From assembly GCA_922989275.2 (NCBI GenBank), contig OV277866.1, positions 76,854,328-76,918,327 of the forward strand: 64,000 nucleotides of DNA, in the 5' to 3' direction. Positions 22,607-34,760 of the stretch are shown here, in pieces. This DNA comes from Gari tellinella. Taxonomy: Eukaryota; Mollusca; Bivalvia; Cardiida; Psammobiidae. The translations under genes and the position numbers were made by a program. Position 1 is the stretch's first letter. Every line of letters begins with the position of its first letter. The notes below the pieces were generated by a model that ran no database searches, had not been told where the DNA came from, and saw nothing but the letters and a program-made list of their open reading frames with translations.

Positions 22607-23555
22607 TCAACATGTTCTTAGACCTCATATTGATTCTTTAAACGATCACAAAAGATATTTCATTAAGGTCCCTTTTATAAATAAAGGTATTGATTTTATA
22701 GATTTACAAAGTATTCTCCGTAATAAAAATGTGATGAATGCTATTCCAAATTATTTCAAAAATCTTGAACCACTATTATTTGTTATAAGTATAATAAATC
22801 TGTTAGAGGGTTAATTTTTAACTACAATAAAATTGTTTCTGATCTGAAAATTCTCGAAAACACACCAGATACATGAGACTACCTCTTCTAAATTCTGTTA
22901 CGCTCCAGTGGGTCATATAATAACAGGCAATTTTGATATCATTAAAGATAAACGCATTAGAGCGCTTTTGAGTAAGGGACCTAAATTTAGATTACCTGCC
23001 TTAATTGATTTCGACACTTGCCGCAATCATATTTCGGAAGCTTTGAATAATTATAGTACCAACTGGTGCCGAAGAGAACATGCTGAAAATGACGCTCTTT
23101 CAAAATGGAAAGAATTATTTTTGATATTATAGATACCCGGATTTCGTTCTATTTATCCAATAACCATCTTTTACCACCTAAACCTTAATTTAACATTCGT
23201 CACTTAAAGAAGGGCATACAAGACTTTCATTCCAAGTATGTACTCGTTCCTGCAGACAAAGCATCCAATAATGTGATAATTGTATGACGATTACATTATG
23301 TTGATACTTTAAACCAGGAACTTGTGAATACCAATTCCTATACAACGACTAATTTAACGGAGCGTAATGTAGTATCTGATCATCTTGATACTTGTAAACA
23401 ATTAAAAGCTGACGTCATCATTACATGTCATAAACTTCCTACTATGTACTGGATACCAAAACTCCACAAAACACCATATAGGTCTCGTTTTATTGCTAAT
23501 TCAAGTGCATGTACTACTACTAAGTTTTCCAAACTTTTGATATCGTCTTTAATTA
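22607..23555 (+). pseudogene. Penelope-like RT, N-terminal part
   Basis: Forward coding remains with RYFIKVPFINKGIDFIDLQS (22650-22720), GHIITGNFDI (22908 onward) and YWIPKLHK (about 23447). In-frame stops include TGA at about 22872 and TGA at about 23285. The second is identical to the TGA at 386-388 in copy 1. The YLDD part of the RT is absent. Confidence 0.8.
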
Positions 23556-23750
23556 TACAAATAAATACGAAAGACTCAAGCAGGAAACGCAACACAAACA
23601 ATACACCCACCTCTCAAGCAGAACACACACACAGTCATACCATAACAAACACACACACACACACACACACGCACACTCCCATTCCTTCATCTACACACTA
23701 AATAGAAAACAACACGTAAGACAAACATAAAGCAAAGTGAACATAGGAGT

Positions 23751-23964
23751 TTGTACCCATAGGGATACCAATCACTTGGCGGTATATGGTACTCCCAAAA
23801 CGTACATAAATATTATCCAGAAGAAATGATAGTGATTTACAGACATCGGTGCAAGTCCACATAGTGTAATGCTTAACCGTGTCATTTGTAAAAAATGCAC
23901 GATCAGTATTACACGCCAGAAATAGTTTCCTTTCTCTGGCAAAAGTCTTTTCAATAAGTTTCTT
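23751..23964 (-). pseudogene. Penelope-like RT fragment, inverted
   Basis: On the minus strand it reads through KTFARERKLFLACNTD, DNIYVRFGS and GIPMGTN in one frame, without the base loss present in copy 1 near 860. It stops at the rearrangement joint before the catalytic box. Confidence 0.85.
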
Positions 23965-24620
23965 TCCCATGTTACTAATGATCTTATCATAGAATTTTTG
24001 TTAAATGTTTTAGATGTATTTACTCACTGTGCTGGCGGTCTTTTTGATTGTGAGGTTGTGGAACAGGGTTTATATTTTATGTACACTGTTCGTCTTTATA
24101 GGTGAGTATAGGAGATAAGTGTGAGGTTGGGCGCCCCTAAACCCAGGTTTAACCCCCCCAGTGGTTGTTAATGGTTAATTTATAATTAAATATTGATTGC
24201 TGCTGACCGTACCAAGGCGGGCTCCTATGTTCACTTGCTTTATGTTTGTCTTGCGTATTGTTTTCTGTTTGGTGTGTGGGATTGCGTGTGTGTGTGTTTG
24301 TTGTGTGTGTGTGTGTGTGTGTTTGTTATGGTATGGCTGTGTGTGTGTTCTGCTTTAGAGGTGGGTGTATTGTTTGTGTTGCGTTTCCTGCTTGAGTCTT
24401 CTTTCGTATTTATTTATCCCATATAAGATATGAGATAAAAAATATTGATAGAGACTGTATACATAAAGGAAAACAAAATAAAAAACTGGGTATGAATTAA
24501 ACCGTACAGTATTGACATTATTGTACAATGACCATAAAACATCACGTTAAAATATTACAGTTAACTACATACAAAGATAAAAACTTCGACGACGAAGAAT
24601 ACTAAAACAGGTTTTGGCAC

Positions 24621-27600
24621 TTATCCTACACATTTCAATTTTAGTGAAATGAATATAATTTTTTCCATTTTAGACATACTTATGAAATCATTGGCTATTT
24701 TTTCGGCCTGATCAAAAAGTGTTTTTCTTAAATCGTCATAGAGAAAACAATCGAATAAAACATGACATTCATCCTCAAACTCATGACAAAATGGACATGT
24801 TCGATCGTTAACATCTAAGCCTTCGTATCTACCCGTTTCGATACGTAAGGGCGCAACAGCACATCTTAATTTACTAAAGGCAGCCCTTTGTCGTAATGGC
24901 ATAATCAGGTTACAGTAAAACTCTGTCCCAAACACCGTTTTAAATAACTTATATGTCCTGAGCTTATTTCTTCCCCGTCCAGATGGCCCTGTTACTGAAT
25001 TTATAGAGTTTCGCCACTCTTCACAATATTGCGTATGCATTATTTTTTCTACTAATTCTGTTAGAATACGCTTAGGAATATGATCATTAAAGTTACAATA
25101 TTGTTCTAAACCAAACTCTTTAAACTTATTTATAGCTAAATAAAACCAATTTTTACAATATTTTCCTGAAACACTGGTGGCCCAAAATAGCAACTCTTTT
25201 GTTAAGTCTGTTGTTTGACATACAAGACAACCGTGACCAGCACAAAGCAATGGATTTCCATTGCTTTGTGCTGGTACTGGTCCATGCCATTTCACCTGCT
25301 AAAGCTGCGTTGGGGGTGTATTTACCAACACCTAAAAAGAAACGCATCGCTCTGTTTTGTACTGCGTTAATGCACTGATAAGATTTTTGACCCCATATTG
25401 CAGACCCATAACTTATAACAGGCCAAACTATTGTATCAAAAAGGTGTTTGAAAACTTTTTAAGGCACACCTCCAACGGATTTACACTTACATATAACTAG
25501 ACCGAGTGCTCGACTTGCACTTTGAGCCACCACCTTTGCAGTAATGTTAAAATCTAAGTGTTCTTGTAACACTAACCCTAAGTACGTATATCTATCAACA
25601 ATATCAAGGTTATCATTTCCAATATGGAATAGAAACAAAGATTTATCTATACACTTGGGACGAAAATGAACTATTTGACTTTTACTACTGTTGATAGACA
25701 TATCATAAACTTTACACCATTCAGAAATACCATCTTAAAGTATTTGTAAATCAGCCACACTCTCTGCAATTAAAACGATATCATCTGCATATAACAATGA
25801 ACATATCTTTTCACCATCACATGTAACTCCAATATCAAAGGACTTAAGGTACACCACAAGGTCATTTATATACAAATTGAACAGCAAGGGGGATAAAATA
25901 CACCCCTGTCTTAAACCACTGTTTACATCAAACCAATACGTGCATAAAGAATTCACTCTAACACACGATGAAACAGATGAGTATAATGAGCTTATGGCAG
26001 TCAACATTTTACCTTTAATACCACTATCATAAAGTTTTTGCCAAAGCAGTTCTCTATTCACATAATCATAAGTTTTTTTTAAAGTCGATAAATGCACAGT
26101 ATTTCGACAAGTTCAGTTTCTTTCTTCTGTCGATTATACTGGTTAAAGTTAAACGATAGTCCACTGTACTACGCTTCTTCCTGAAACCATTTTGCTCATC
26201 TACTAAAATGTTATTAGTTTCTGCCCAATTACTAAGCCTGTAATTCAAAATATAACAGTAAATTTTGTACATTGAAGATGCTAAGGCAAATCCTCTATTT
26301 GACAATGGGTTTCTTTTATCAAGCGTAGCAGACTTTGGAATAGGATTGATGATGCATTTTCCCCATATTGAAGGAATAGTACCGGCGTTAAAACATACAT
26401 TAAAAAGAGTGTGTAGAAACAACACCGACGTATCATTTTTTAAGTGCTTCAGTGGGAATTTCATCCACACCACAAGCTTTACCAATATTAGCCTTGTCAA
26501 TAGCTTTCTTGACCTCAAGTGCAGTTATGTCCATATTTAAAGGGGCTAGATCATCAATCACAATCACAAAACCCGGCACATGTAGTGTATGAGGGTTAGG
26601 TCTATTAAATAACGAGCTAAAATCTGACTTCCATTTATTTAAAATTGTATTAACACAGAAAGAAGAAGACCCATTTTCAAGCAAAACTTCATTTGGGATT
26701 AAATTCTTTTTACTGTGATATACACCAATTTTTCCAATTGATTTCCAAAATTTGTTTGGATCGACCTTACAATAATTCAATAACTCATTTTGCATGCTAT
26801 ACCAATAGTTGCGATTTGCCTTTTGTACATCTCTATCAAATTGTTCCTTATACTTATATACTGTTTTTTCAGAGTCATTTTTAAAGATTTATTTGAGCAA
26901 CTAAGCCAACTTCGTTCAGCTTGAGACAACTGGAACCAAATATCAGATAAATGGTTATTCCACCAAGGTTTACTTGGTCTGTGTTTCCTTGTACAACTAG
27001 CATTACTTATAGTTTGATACGGAATATCATTATACATTTCATGTCTTACAATTGAACCCCACTCGTCATATATACCATCTATGTCAGCTTGAGTACGCAT
27101 TCCTTGTTTCAATATATCAATTGTTCTAACAACTTGTGACAACACCTTAGGCTTATCTAAAAAACTCCTTATTAAAACAACTACGATCAAACTTGTCATT
27201 TGATTTGTATTTGGTATCTCAATACACTGTATAAACCAGGATAGCAATGAATGATCCGGTATGCTTGTAGGGGATAAGCCTGATATGTTTTCACACTTGT
27301 TAATTACATCAGTTGTTAAGGTAACATTAAAATCTGAAAAAATATTCAACTATTCATGACTAACTAAGCAATAATCAACTATTGACGCACCTTTCGTTGA
27401 AATGGAAGTAAAGTCATTCTTAATACAATTCCTTCCATTTAAAATACACATATTCGAGTTGATTAAAAAATCAATAAAGATCTCCCCATATCCATTTACA
27501 GTAAAATCTAAAATATCCCCTTCTGGTAAGAAATCAACCCCTCTTATAAAATCATCAAGGTTTCCAATTCTGCTATTAAAATCTCCACAAAGAGATATTA

Positions 27601-28005
27601 TTCCGTCATTCTGATAGCAATATATATCTTCAAGCAATTTCTAAAAGAATGTATTGGCATCAACCTGACATGAAGAGTTTTGTGGTGGAAGATAGCAAAC
27701 ACATGGATATAGGGAAAAGTTTTCATTTCTATGAGTCATTTTCAGCCTAAGGATACCTTCTAACGTATCATTGATGATATCTATATCAAAGTTAATGCAA
27801 AATGATTGCTTTACAAGAAAGCCAACTCCACCAGAGCCTGTTCTGGCGTTAACATGTATACGTTCTCTCTTAAGACCAAACCATTTATACCCATCCAGAT
27901 CAAGAAAATCGTTGTTTAAAAGATGTGTTTCGGCTATGCCTAAAATATCTCAAAGTCGTTGTCTAAAATACAACTAGAACGTAAAATAAAATTATCTGAA
28001 CGTTT
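24621..28005 (-). pseudogene. LINE ORF2: endonuclease and reverse transcriptase
   Basis: This would nick target DNA and copy the LINE RNA. In order on the minus strand: FWNVRGWN, IAETHL, SGGVGFLVK, GDFNSRIG and SIPDHSLLSW, which are endonuclease motifs (28000-27240). Next are KPWWNNHL, PNKFWKSIG, GVDEIPTEAL, FRKKRSTVDY, GLRQGCILSPLLFN and YADDI, the RT with its catalytic box (25780). YLGLVLQ and GSAIWGQK follow, then CPFCHEFEDECHVLFDC, a C-x2-C-x7-H-x4-C motif (24770). In-frame stops lie near 27643, 27350, 25735 and 25459. Frameshifts lie near 27950, 26800, 26460 and 26090. The catalytic YADD is intact, so decay is in the reading frame. Confidence 0.85.
25236..25275. repeat. Perfect 19-bp-arm hairpin within LINE ORF2
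   Basis: ACCAGCACAAAGCAATGGA and its exact complement are separated by two bases (TT). It sits where the ORF passes between two readable frames. Nothing comparable is expected in the coding sequence. Confidence 0.9.
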
Positions 28006-29271
28006 ATCACAGTTCCACCCTCTAACATTCCAAAACCCAGCTTTAAGCTAATACTGGCGTCTTCCCTGGCCTCTCCTATTTCCACCTCTACCACCACCAT
28101 AATGCTTTCCACCCCACGACCACCTACATTACGGAAATTCTCATCTCGAGTGTCTCTTGCAGTGCCTCTTGAACTGTTATGGTTATGGTCATGGCTACCA
28201 ACATCCCGATCCCGAATATGTTCCCGTGCGTTAGAATCCTGTCTTCTGTCTGAATACCCAGAACGCGAGTCGCGAGTGCTTTCATTATGGTTGCTGACAC
28301 GTACCACTCTAGAACCTCGAACGGCTAGATCTCGACAGTTCAATGAATTGATGATGGTTCTAAAGTTGTTAGCCATATCTCGATCTGCCTGAGACTGGTC
28401 ATGATGTATAAATACCTTAGAGTACTGGCATAATCTTTCTTTTATCGTCATGTGACTTCATTCTAACAAGAACAACACCAGGCTTTGACGCTACTTGAGA
28501 AACTTTCCGTTCAGCACCTTGACAGGTGACGTCACCGAGTTTAAGTCCATCCTTGAAAAACATATGCACCTTATGTTTAGTATCCTCGTTTTCTGTTTCT
28601 GGTAGACCTCTTATTACCAGGTTAATATTGTCTTGTTCCACATTCCGATCAGTGCACCGTGTTTCCAAAGAATGTAGTTTAGAGCTTACGTCCTTAAGCT
28701 CTGTTTGAACCTCGTCTCGAATAGATTCGCTAATTGATTATATATGATGGTCCACGTCCTTACGCAAACGGTTCATTTCCTGTGTTACACGTTTATCTAG
28801 TAATTGTGACACTTTCTTGGCGATCTTTTGTTCAAGACTGGATTCTAACCTCTCTACTCTGTCGCTCAGCGAAGAGAACAGTTTATGCATATCAGCAGAC
28901 AGATTAGTTACAAGCTGCACCAGCGTAGGGTTTCCATTAACATGTACATCTGCTGCAGTTAGAACAACATTTCTAGGTGCTAGAATAGGAGTTTCGTCGT
29001 ACAGGGTACGACGCGCCGTAGCGGTTACTCTTGGCGTCTTGACCGTAGAATCAAAAGACTCATTACAGGGCTCAGAGCGATTGCGTTTTCTGCCTGATTC
29101 AGCCGGCGTGTCCACACGTACGATTCTCTGGGACGACATGATTGAATCGACGTACGCTTCTGCTTCACCGTTGCTAATAGTCAAGTCCTTTGGGCTTTCA
29201 CTGCCCATTGCGTACAGGCGAGCTATGTGTTTAGAGCGTATATACCCCGAGTAGCACTTGGCGTTGCTCAC
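28000..29271 (-). pseudogene. LINE ORF1 protein, coiled-coil and RRM-like
   Basis: ORF1 proteins bind the element's RNA. The N-terminal part has a basic KRNRSEP stretch. A heptad-rich segment follows (LSDRVERLESSLEQKIAKKV, about 28880-28800), likely a trimerising coiled coil. VIRGLPE and VLVRMKSHDDKRKI (28620-28440) resemble the RNA-binding domain of L1/CR1-like ORF1, and FIHHDQSQADRDMANNFRTI follows. The tail is rich in R, D, S and H. A single in-frame TAA (28738-28740) and a one-base frameshift near 28440 interrupt it. The start ATG is taken at 29271. Confidence 0.75.
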
Positions 29272-29279
29272 TCAATTCG

Positions 29280-30880
29280 ATGTTCAATAGAGCGTAACGA
29301 CTTGAGCGCCGTGTGGATTTTCCCACCTTGTACCTCTCCAATATAAACTCAATATAGACTAAGTGCTAACCGTGTTACTATAAATAGCAACAGGTGAGAA
29401 TGCAGGTAGAAAAATATAAGTCAGAGGTATTTCAAGTTCAAGAATTGTCAAAATGTCACCTTGAATCCTTTCCGAATCTCCATACAAACACTCCAAAAAT
29501 ATCCGTCTAACTGTCTTCCTACAAAAACCTTTACAATCACATCAAAACTGCAAATATATAGCAGAGCTAGTTTCGCATGTGTTTACATTCAGAAACCGGA
29601 AGTCTATACATGTATAAGATTTGGTCGATTTATAAAGCCACACATTGAATCTTATCAATACATCAACCTTTTCAATATCGATATTGCCCATTATAATGTT
29701 TAAACAATATAATTAACCCTGTGTGCAAGTCTATGCATAAATAATAATGCATTTTAATGACAGAATTTCAATTTTAATGTAGGTAACTGTATCTCAACTT
29801 CAATTTTCACATTTAAATAAGAAAATCTGTTATTACAACAAATCCTGACTGTAATATTTTCAATTGTTTTCTGACCAACTTTTTCACCAAGTATATATTT
29901 GAATAAAATGGAAAAAAATTACATTGAATTAGTCAGTTTTTTGTAATTCAATTTTTTAGCATTTTGCAAAATTTAAATAGCTGATAACATATTTTTGAAC
30001 ACCTTTATTCAAAATGTCTTTAGCTTTTCTTGTAATAAATGTTGTGGACTACTTATTGCGCGAGACTTATCGTCATAAGCTTTTCTTTGTTTGATTTGAT
30101 TGGGTTGTGTTTTACGGCATATCGACACATGAAATGGTCATATGGCGCCGAGAGTAACTGTTGTTTGAGAAAAATAAAATTATTAAGATAATAGGCTTTC
30201 GACAGAAAAAGAGACCTTAAAGACAAACCAATCGATAAAGTTTGCCTATATTTTCACAAATTGTTTCTTAGGCTATTATCATTCTTTAAACGAAGTTTCC
30301 TTACACCTTTCATTGAAACTAAGCTCATCCGCGAGCTACCTTAAGTATTTTCCCTGCATTAAGCTGTCACTCGTCTCTACAAATTGGAATGTAGATTCCC
30401 TTGTACAGCTGACCCTGTCATTGACCAGGTTAGACGATCACTCGTGAACTATCAGTGAAAATCAGCTGTGCTGACAATGTCCCGCTGGTCAGTCTTACAA
30501 GTATTATACATGTATGTATCATGCCAGGCAAGAGAGCATCGTTACCCATGATGACCCTAAATGTTGGTCATGAAATGTCTGAGCAATAATTGTAGACCCT
30601 GATTATAATCCTCTCCAGAATTAGTAGTCTGATCAGGATCTCCACTGTTTGTCATATACTGTGCACCTTTTGGTCAAATGTCTGCGTGAAAGAATCAATT
30701 TGATAATATTTTAGGACAAAAACAGCATTTGTACAAAGTGTCCAAATTTTGTGGGATTTTTACGGTTCCCGGTAATACATGTAAATCATAAATGCATGAG
30801 TTGGAAATAGTATTTTTTGTCCTTTAAAATGAAATACAGCGCAAACGCAATTACACTGAGACACTTCTCTTTCAATTCTA
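29280..30880. other. No gene seen
   Basis: AT-rich sequence without a recognised element. The open frame at 29461-29703 has no family motif. Confidence 0.45.
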
Positions 30881-30884
30881 GAGT

Positions 30885-30987
30885 AACCCGGCGTCTGATC
30901 TGGCTCCAAACTGTTTGCAATGGAAATAATAATTTGAGCATACATGTAAATGCGTTTATTAGGAAATAATAACGCCTTCTTCACTGT
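30885..30987 (-). mobile_element. Family A, right half
   Basis: Starts mid-core at AGTAACCCGGCGTCTGATCT, then CTCCAAACTGTTTGC, GCGTTTATTAGGAAATAATA and CACTGTA. The left half is degenerate (GCAAACGCAATTACACTG near 30840). Confidence 0.6.
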
Positions 30988-31333
30988 AGCAAGGTTAAGA
31001 TAATCATTGGGAAATGTCAGTGAAATAAAATGTGCTGACAATGTCCTGCTGAGCGCCTTATTGCATGCCGGAGAAGAGGGTATGTTACCCGGCTAGACAG
31101 CCGGATTGAGTTACCCCTATCAGCTTACCGGAGATGTTTGGCCGGATCGGACACTAGTATTTATCATCGTCTATTAGCTCGTTCGCACTTTTCAACGAAA
31201 ATATTATGCTTTCATGAAAGGTGCTTGAAAGACCTGTGGAATGCACTTGTTTGCTCTAGATTAGGTGGCAGCGGTCATGAATGCCCAGATCCACTGCCGG
31301 TCGTCCAAGTGAGGACATTAGGAATTTAAAGTT

Positions 31334-31580
31334 AGAGTGGAGAACACGTTATTCTTTCCCATTAAAACGAAACGAAACGCAAACGCAAAACACTAAAACG
31401 GAGAAAAGAGCAACTTTTGGACAATTCTGATAATTCATGTTTATCTTGGTGGCAAACAGTTTGATGCCTGATCAGACATCGGGTTACCCGGCGTCTGATC
31501 TGGCTCCAAACTGTTTGCAATAGAAATAATAGTTTTAGCGTAAACGCGTTTATTGGGAAAGAATAACGTTTTCTCCACTG
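31334..31580 (-). mobile_element. MITE family A
   Basis: Complete with TA-like flanks. The left end reads AGAGTGGAGAACACGTTATT. The core has GATCAGACATCGGGTTACCC. Confidence 0.85.
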
Positions 31581-31589
31581 TAGTACGTT

Positions 31590-31735
31590 AGAGACGTTAT
31601 TCTTTCAAAATGATCGTGTTTAACTAACGCTACAACTACATGTTTTATTTTTATTGCAAACGGTGTGAAGCCAGATCAGACACCGGGTTACCCAGCATCT
31701 GATCAGGCGTCAAAGTGTGCGCTTCTCAGATTAAG
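31590..31735 (+). mobile_element. Family A fragment, diverged
   Basis: GACGTTATTCTTTC, then GCAAACGGTGTGAAGCCAGA and the core CAGACACCGGGTTACCCAGC. It is more diverged than the copy it adjoins. Confidence 0.55.
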
Positions 31736-31999
31736 GAGTTTTCATCATTGTTTTTTATCTTGCAGTGAGCGGTAACCTATGTAAATAGTAATTTGCAAAC
31801 TCTTTGCATCCTGATCAGACGCCGCGTATCACTATTCTTTGAAACCCTCAATTTAATACATTTTTCACACCCACCTACTTCATTACTTCCAAACCGCTCT
31901 CCGCTGAATATATATTTTTTTAAATATATTTTGCAATACTGAATGTGAAGAATCACCGACTGAAAATGTCAAACACCTAGAAATGTCAAACACGTAGAA

Positions 32000-33170
32000 A
32001 AGGTCAAACACCTAGCCAACTTAATTTACTCCTGCTTATGTAATTCAAAATTGTTTTTCTTGGTCCACAGGGAAGAACCTCTGTCATGTAGCAATCTGAA
32101 ACACACAAGCACGCCTGTGTGGCGATTTATGTAGCAACCACAAGACAATGGAGTTGAAAAACGAGTTATGGAAGACAAATGGCATAGACGGGACCGTTAA
32201 AGTAGGCTACATCACTTATTTATGTCACATTTCTATTTGCAATAAGTATATTTATGTTCACTAAGTTTTAATAGATGTCGTTATAAAGGATATGTGGGTT
32301 AAACGAATGCATATTGTGGCTACAACTGTTAAAATGACTGCAACATAAAATAACATAATATTCCTTATTTTAGTGTTGTTTGTACATTGATATTCAACAA
32401 TGAACTACTAACATAGCAAAATGATGAAGTACTTAATATAATTATGTCTAAACTAAGTTCTATCAACCGTATGGTGAAAATAAGATGTAGTTTTAAAAAT
32501 TAGATGTCACGCTTGCTAGACGACGCTGTAACGAACGCCGGGACGACACCATGTCGAATGTAATGGAATCGTGACGTCGTTTCTTGTCTGTTTCAGGGAA
32601 GCACTAGATGCAGTTTGTTTGGGACCATTTGAAAGGGACGTCGAGGTGATGAAACACCAAGTTAGTGTTGTGCCGAATTGAAGTCTCACGTTGTTTGTAG
32701 ATAAAAGCAATAAAAAGACAAGAAACTATAAAGTTACAGGCAAAGACAAACACTGTGAGATAGAACGTGTCAGTATCGGTATATATGAGTACAAAACAAC
32801 AGAAATCCTTCCCACACAAACTCAATCTATGACCGTTAGCCCTTTGACAAAATAAAAACACAACACACAAACCAAAAACGTACACAAAAATTATTAAGTT
32901 AAACTGGGACATACCTCCAGCATATAAATATGCGATGGTATTGAATTCCGCTTGGATCAAGCAATAAACTTGAAAACAAACAAGAGTGTAGAGAGATAAA
33001 TTTGATATTAACACAGAAAGTATACAGGCTGCTGTAGGACAAGAACATGTATTATGTTGTTCCCATGCTTCGAGGATTGCATGTACTGTACTATCCTATC
33101 GTCAGTTACAGATCATATCATTGATAAAGGGCGTCTCGATGAGCATGACATTACTCACAGAGCTAATCAG
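32000..33170. other. No supported gene
   Basis: AT-rich. It contains one weak exon candidate (32596-32685) and otherwise nothing recognised. Confidence 0.4.
32596..32685 (+). other. Weak candidate terminal exon
   Basis: A consensus-like acceptor, CTTGTCTGTTTCAG, precedes an open stretch. With a one-base phase it reads EALDAVCLGPFERDVEVMKH and ends at TGA 32683-32685. No partner exon or family was identified. Confidence 0.2.
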
Positions 33171-33178
33171 CTGTACTG

Positions 33179-33408
33179 GGCCCCGTTTCATGAAACAGCT
33201 TACGACAAATGTTGTCGTAAGCCAAAACTTTAAAATACATTTAATCTCTGATTTCTCTATCGAATCCTGTCTTGTGACATCTTTTTGGAATCGTCTTTTC
33301 AAGACGATTCCAAAAAGATGTCACAAGACAGGATTAGATGGAGAAATAAATAATAATTGAGAGTTTTATAATCAACATTTTTCGTGCGAAGTTTTATGAA
33401 ACGGCCCC
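33179..33408 (+). mobile_element. MITE family G
   Basis: GGGCCCCGTTTCATGAAAC at the left and GAAGTTTTATGAAACGGCC at the right. The inner inverted repeat CTTGTGACATCTTTTTGGAA with its complement is very well kept. Confidence 0.8.
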
Positions 33409-33474
33409 CTGGTATGTGAGGAAGTTCAAAGATGCAGCCGATCCCCATGTCATGAAATTTGTCCCAAGGTGATG

Positions 33475-33866
33475 GGGCTCGTATTCTGAAACATTGTACG
33501 ACAACTAGTGTCGTAAGTCAGATTCTAAAGTTCTTAATTATTATTTACTCTGATGTTCACTTAAAACGAAGTCGTCGGGACTGTTAGACTTATTTCATTA
33601 TATCCAAACTTTGTTGTATCATGTCCAAATTACTATACCTTAATAAGAATTTGGGAATAAGTTTTTGTTTTTATATCAAATGTTACGTTATATACAATTT
33701 TTATATAAGCGAGCTTTACTGCATTTCTCAATCTAAAACGGTCTTGTGATATATCTTTGGAAGAGAGAACCCCCACCAGAGAGGATTAGAAATCTGAAAT
33801 TTGAAATAAGGTACGTTTTAACCTAGGACTGTTTTTGGTTGGACGACGTTTCGTAAGATAGGCCCC
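33475..33866 (+). mobile_element. Family G, diverged and expanded
   Basis: GGGGCTCGTATTCTGAAACA and ACGTTTCGTAAGATAGGCCC mark the ends. About 150 bases of unrelated sequence lie between TCTGATGTTCAC and ATTTCTCAATC, probably a secondary insertion. Confidence 0.55.
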
Positions 33867-33881
33867 AGGACTGTTGTACTA

Positions 33882-34103
33882 GCGCTTTTTCATGTGAAAT
33901 TCATACGGGTTATGAGTGATATTTAAGTCGCGAGTCCTTTCTATGGAACATATGTGTGTGTCCTGACTTGAAGGTACCGAATGAGGAAAAGATAGACGGT
34001 ACATTCCGTACACAAGACCAAGAATTATTAATTCCAATAATGAAGCTGTGGCATTAATTCCAAATTCCAAAATGAAAACATTTATACTTTGCATTGATGG
34101 AAA
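33882..34103 (-). other. Candidate exon with membrane segment
   Basis: On the minus strand a pyrimidine tract TTTTCTTTCC and AG precede an open frame. It contains TASLLELIILGLVYGMYRL, a plausible membrane helix, then HICSIERTRDLNITHNPYEF and a stop. No family is recognised, and it could be chance. Confidence 0.25.
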
Positions 34104-34332
34104 GAAAATATCAGGAAGATACTTGAAGAGATAAATTTATTTGCAAAGTCATCAGGCTTTGCCATCAATGCTTACTTTGAAACAAGAAAGATTGCTGAAT
34201 AGTACGTTGTGTCCCTATCGAAACGCTCCGAGAAAGCGATATTTGTCCTGACACCAATCCATTTTGCATAAAATAGAGACTAGCTGGAAGTATATATAGG
34301 TTGTCATAAATGCAGTGAATGGTCTACATGGC

Positions 34333-34560
34333 TTAACCCATTTGTGCCCACGATCTCATATATGGGACATAGGCAAACAGTGTAGACACTGATCAGACGC
34401 CGCATAATGCGGCGTCTGATCAGAGTCTATACTGTTTGCTGATAGGAATTTCTATATAAAACAGAACGAAAATGAAAGTTTAGGACTGGCACCCTTTAAA
34501 TAAAAATAGAATAATCCAAAATATAAGCATGGAAGAATCCACTTGGCGCAAATGGGTTAA
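34333..34560 (+). mobile_element. MITE family H, complete
   Basis: TTAA at 34333 and 34557. Ends CCCATTTGTGCCCA and GCGCAAATGGG. Hairpin: CAGTGTAGACACTGATCAGA, CGCCGCATAATGCGGCG and the complement ending TCTATACTG. Confidence 0.8.
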
Positions 34561-34760
34561 GTTGTTAACGAAATTAAATCGACAAAATCGTTCGTTGTCA
34601 CTTCCACTTTTTTTATGAATGTAAAGTTTTAACTGATATCTGTACTTGCAAAAAGGTATAACAGCATTCATAATTCATGTAAACATGAAAAACTTCTATA
34701 TAATACATTTGGTTTCAACGCAAAAATATGAAGCGGTATTTTTACAACTCTTACTGTTGT

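Larger units (their letters stand above)
22599..24420 (+). mobile_element. Penelope-like element, copy 2, internally rearranged
   Basis: A chimera of four blocks. 22599-23555 is forward and includes upstream coding sequence absent from copy 1. 23556-23750 is the element's 3' region inverted. 23751-23964 is RT sequence inverted (equivalent to copy 1 about 860-1067). 23965-24420 is forward 3' region. Block joins fall inside ATTATACAAATAAATACG, CATAGGAGTTTGTACCC and CAATAAGTTTCTTTCCC. The true 3' end CTTTCGTATTTATT is at about 24415. Confidence 0.8.
24430..29275 (-). mobile_element. Non-LTR retrotransposon (LINE) with ORF1 and ORF2
   Basis: A minus-strand element with 5' end near 29275, ORF1 at 29271-28000, ORF2 at about 28005-24621, then 3' non-coding sequence. 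ORF2 carries an apurinic-type endonuclease, RT and a terminal CCHC motif. This is the layout of the Jockey/CR1/L1-like groups; the clade cannot be settled by eye. About ten frame or stop lesions make it inactive. Confidence 0.85.

Noticed and set aside
28817..29254. 145-codon plus-strand open frame
   Set aside because: Antisense shadow of LINE ORF1.
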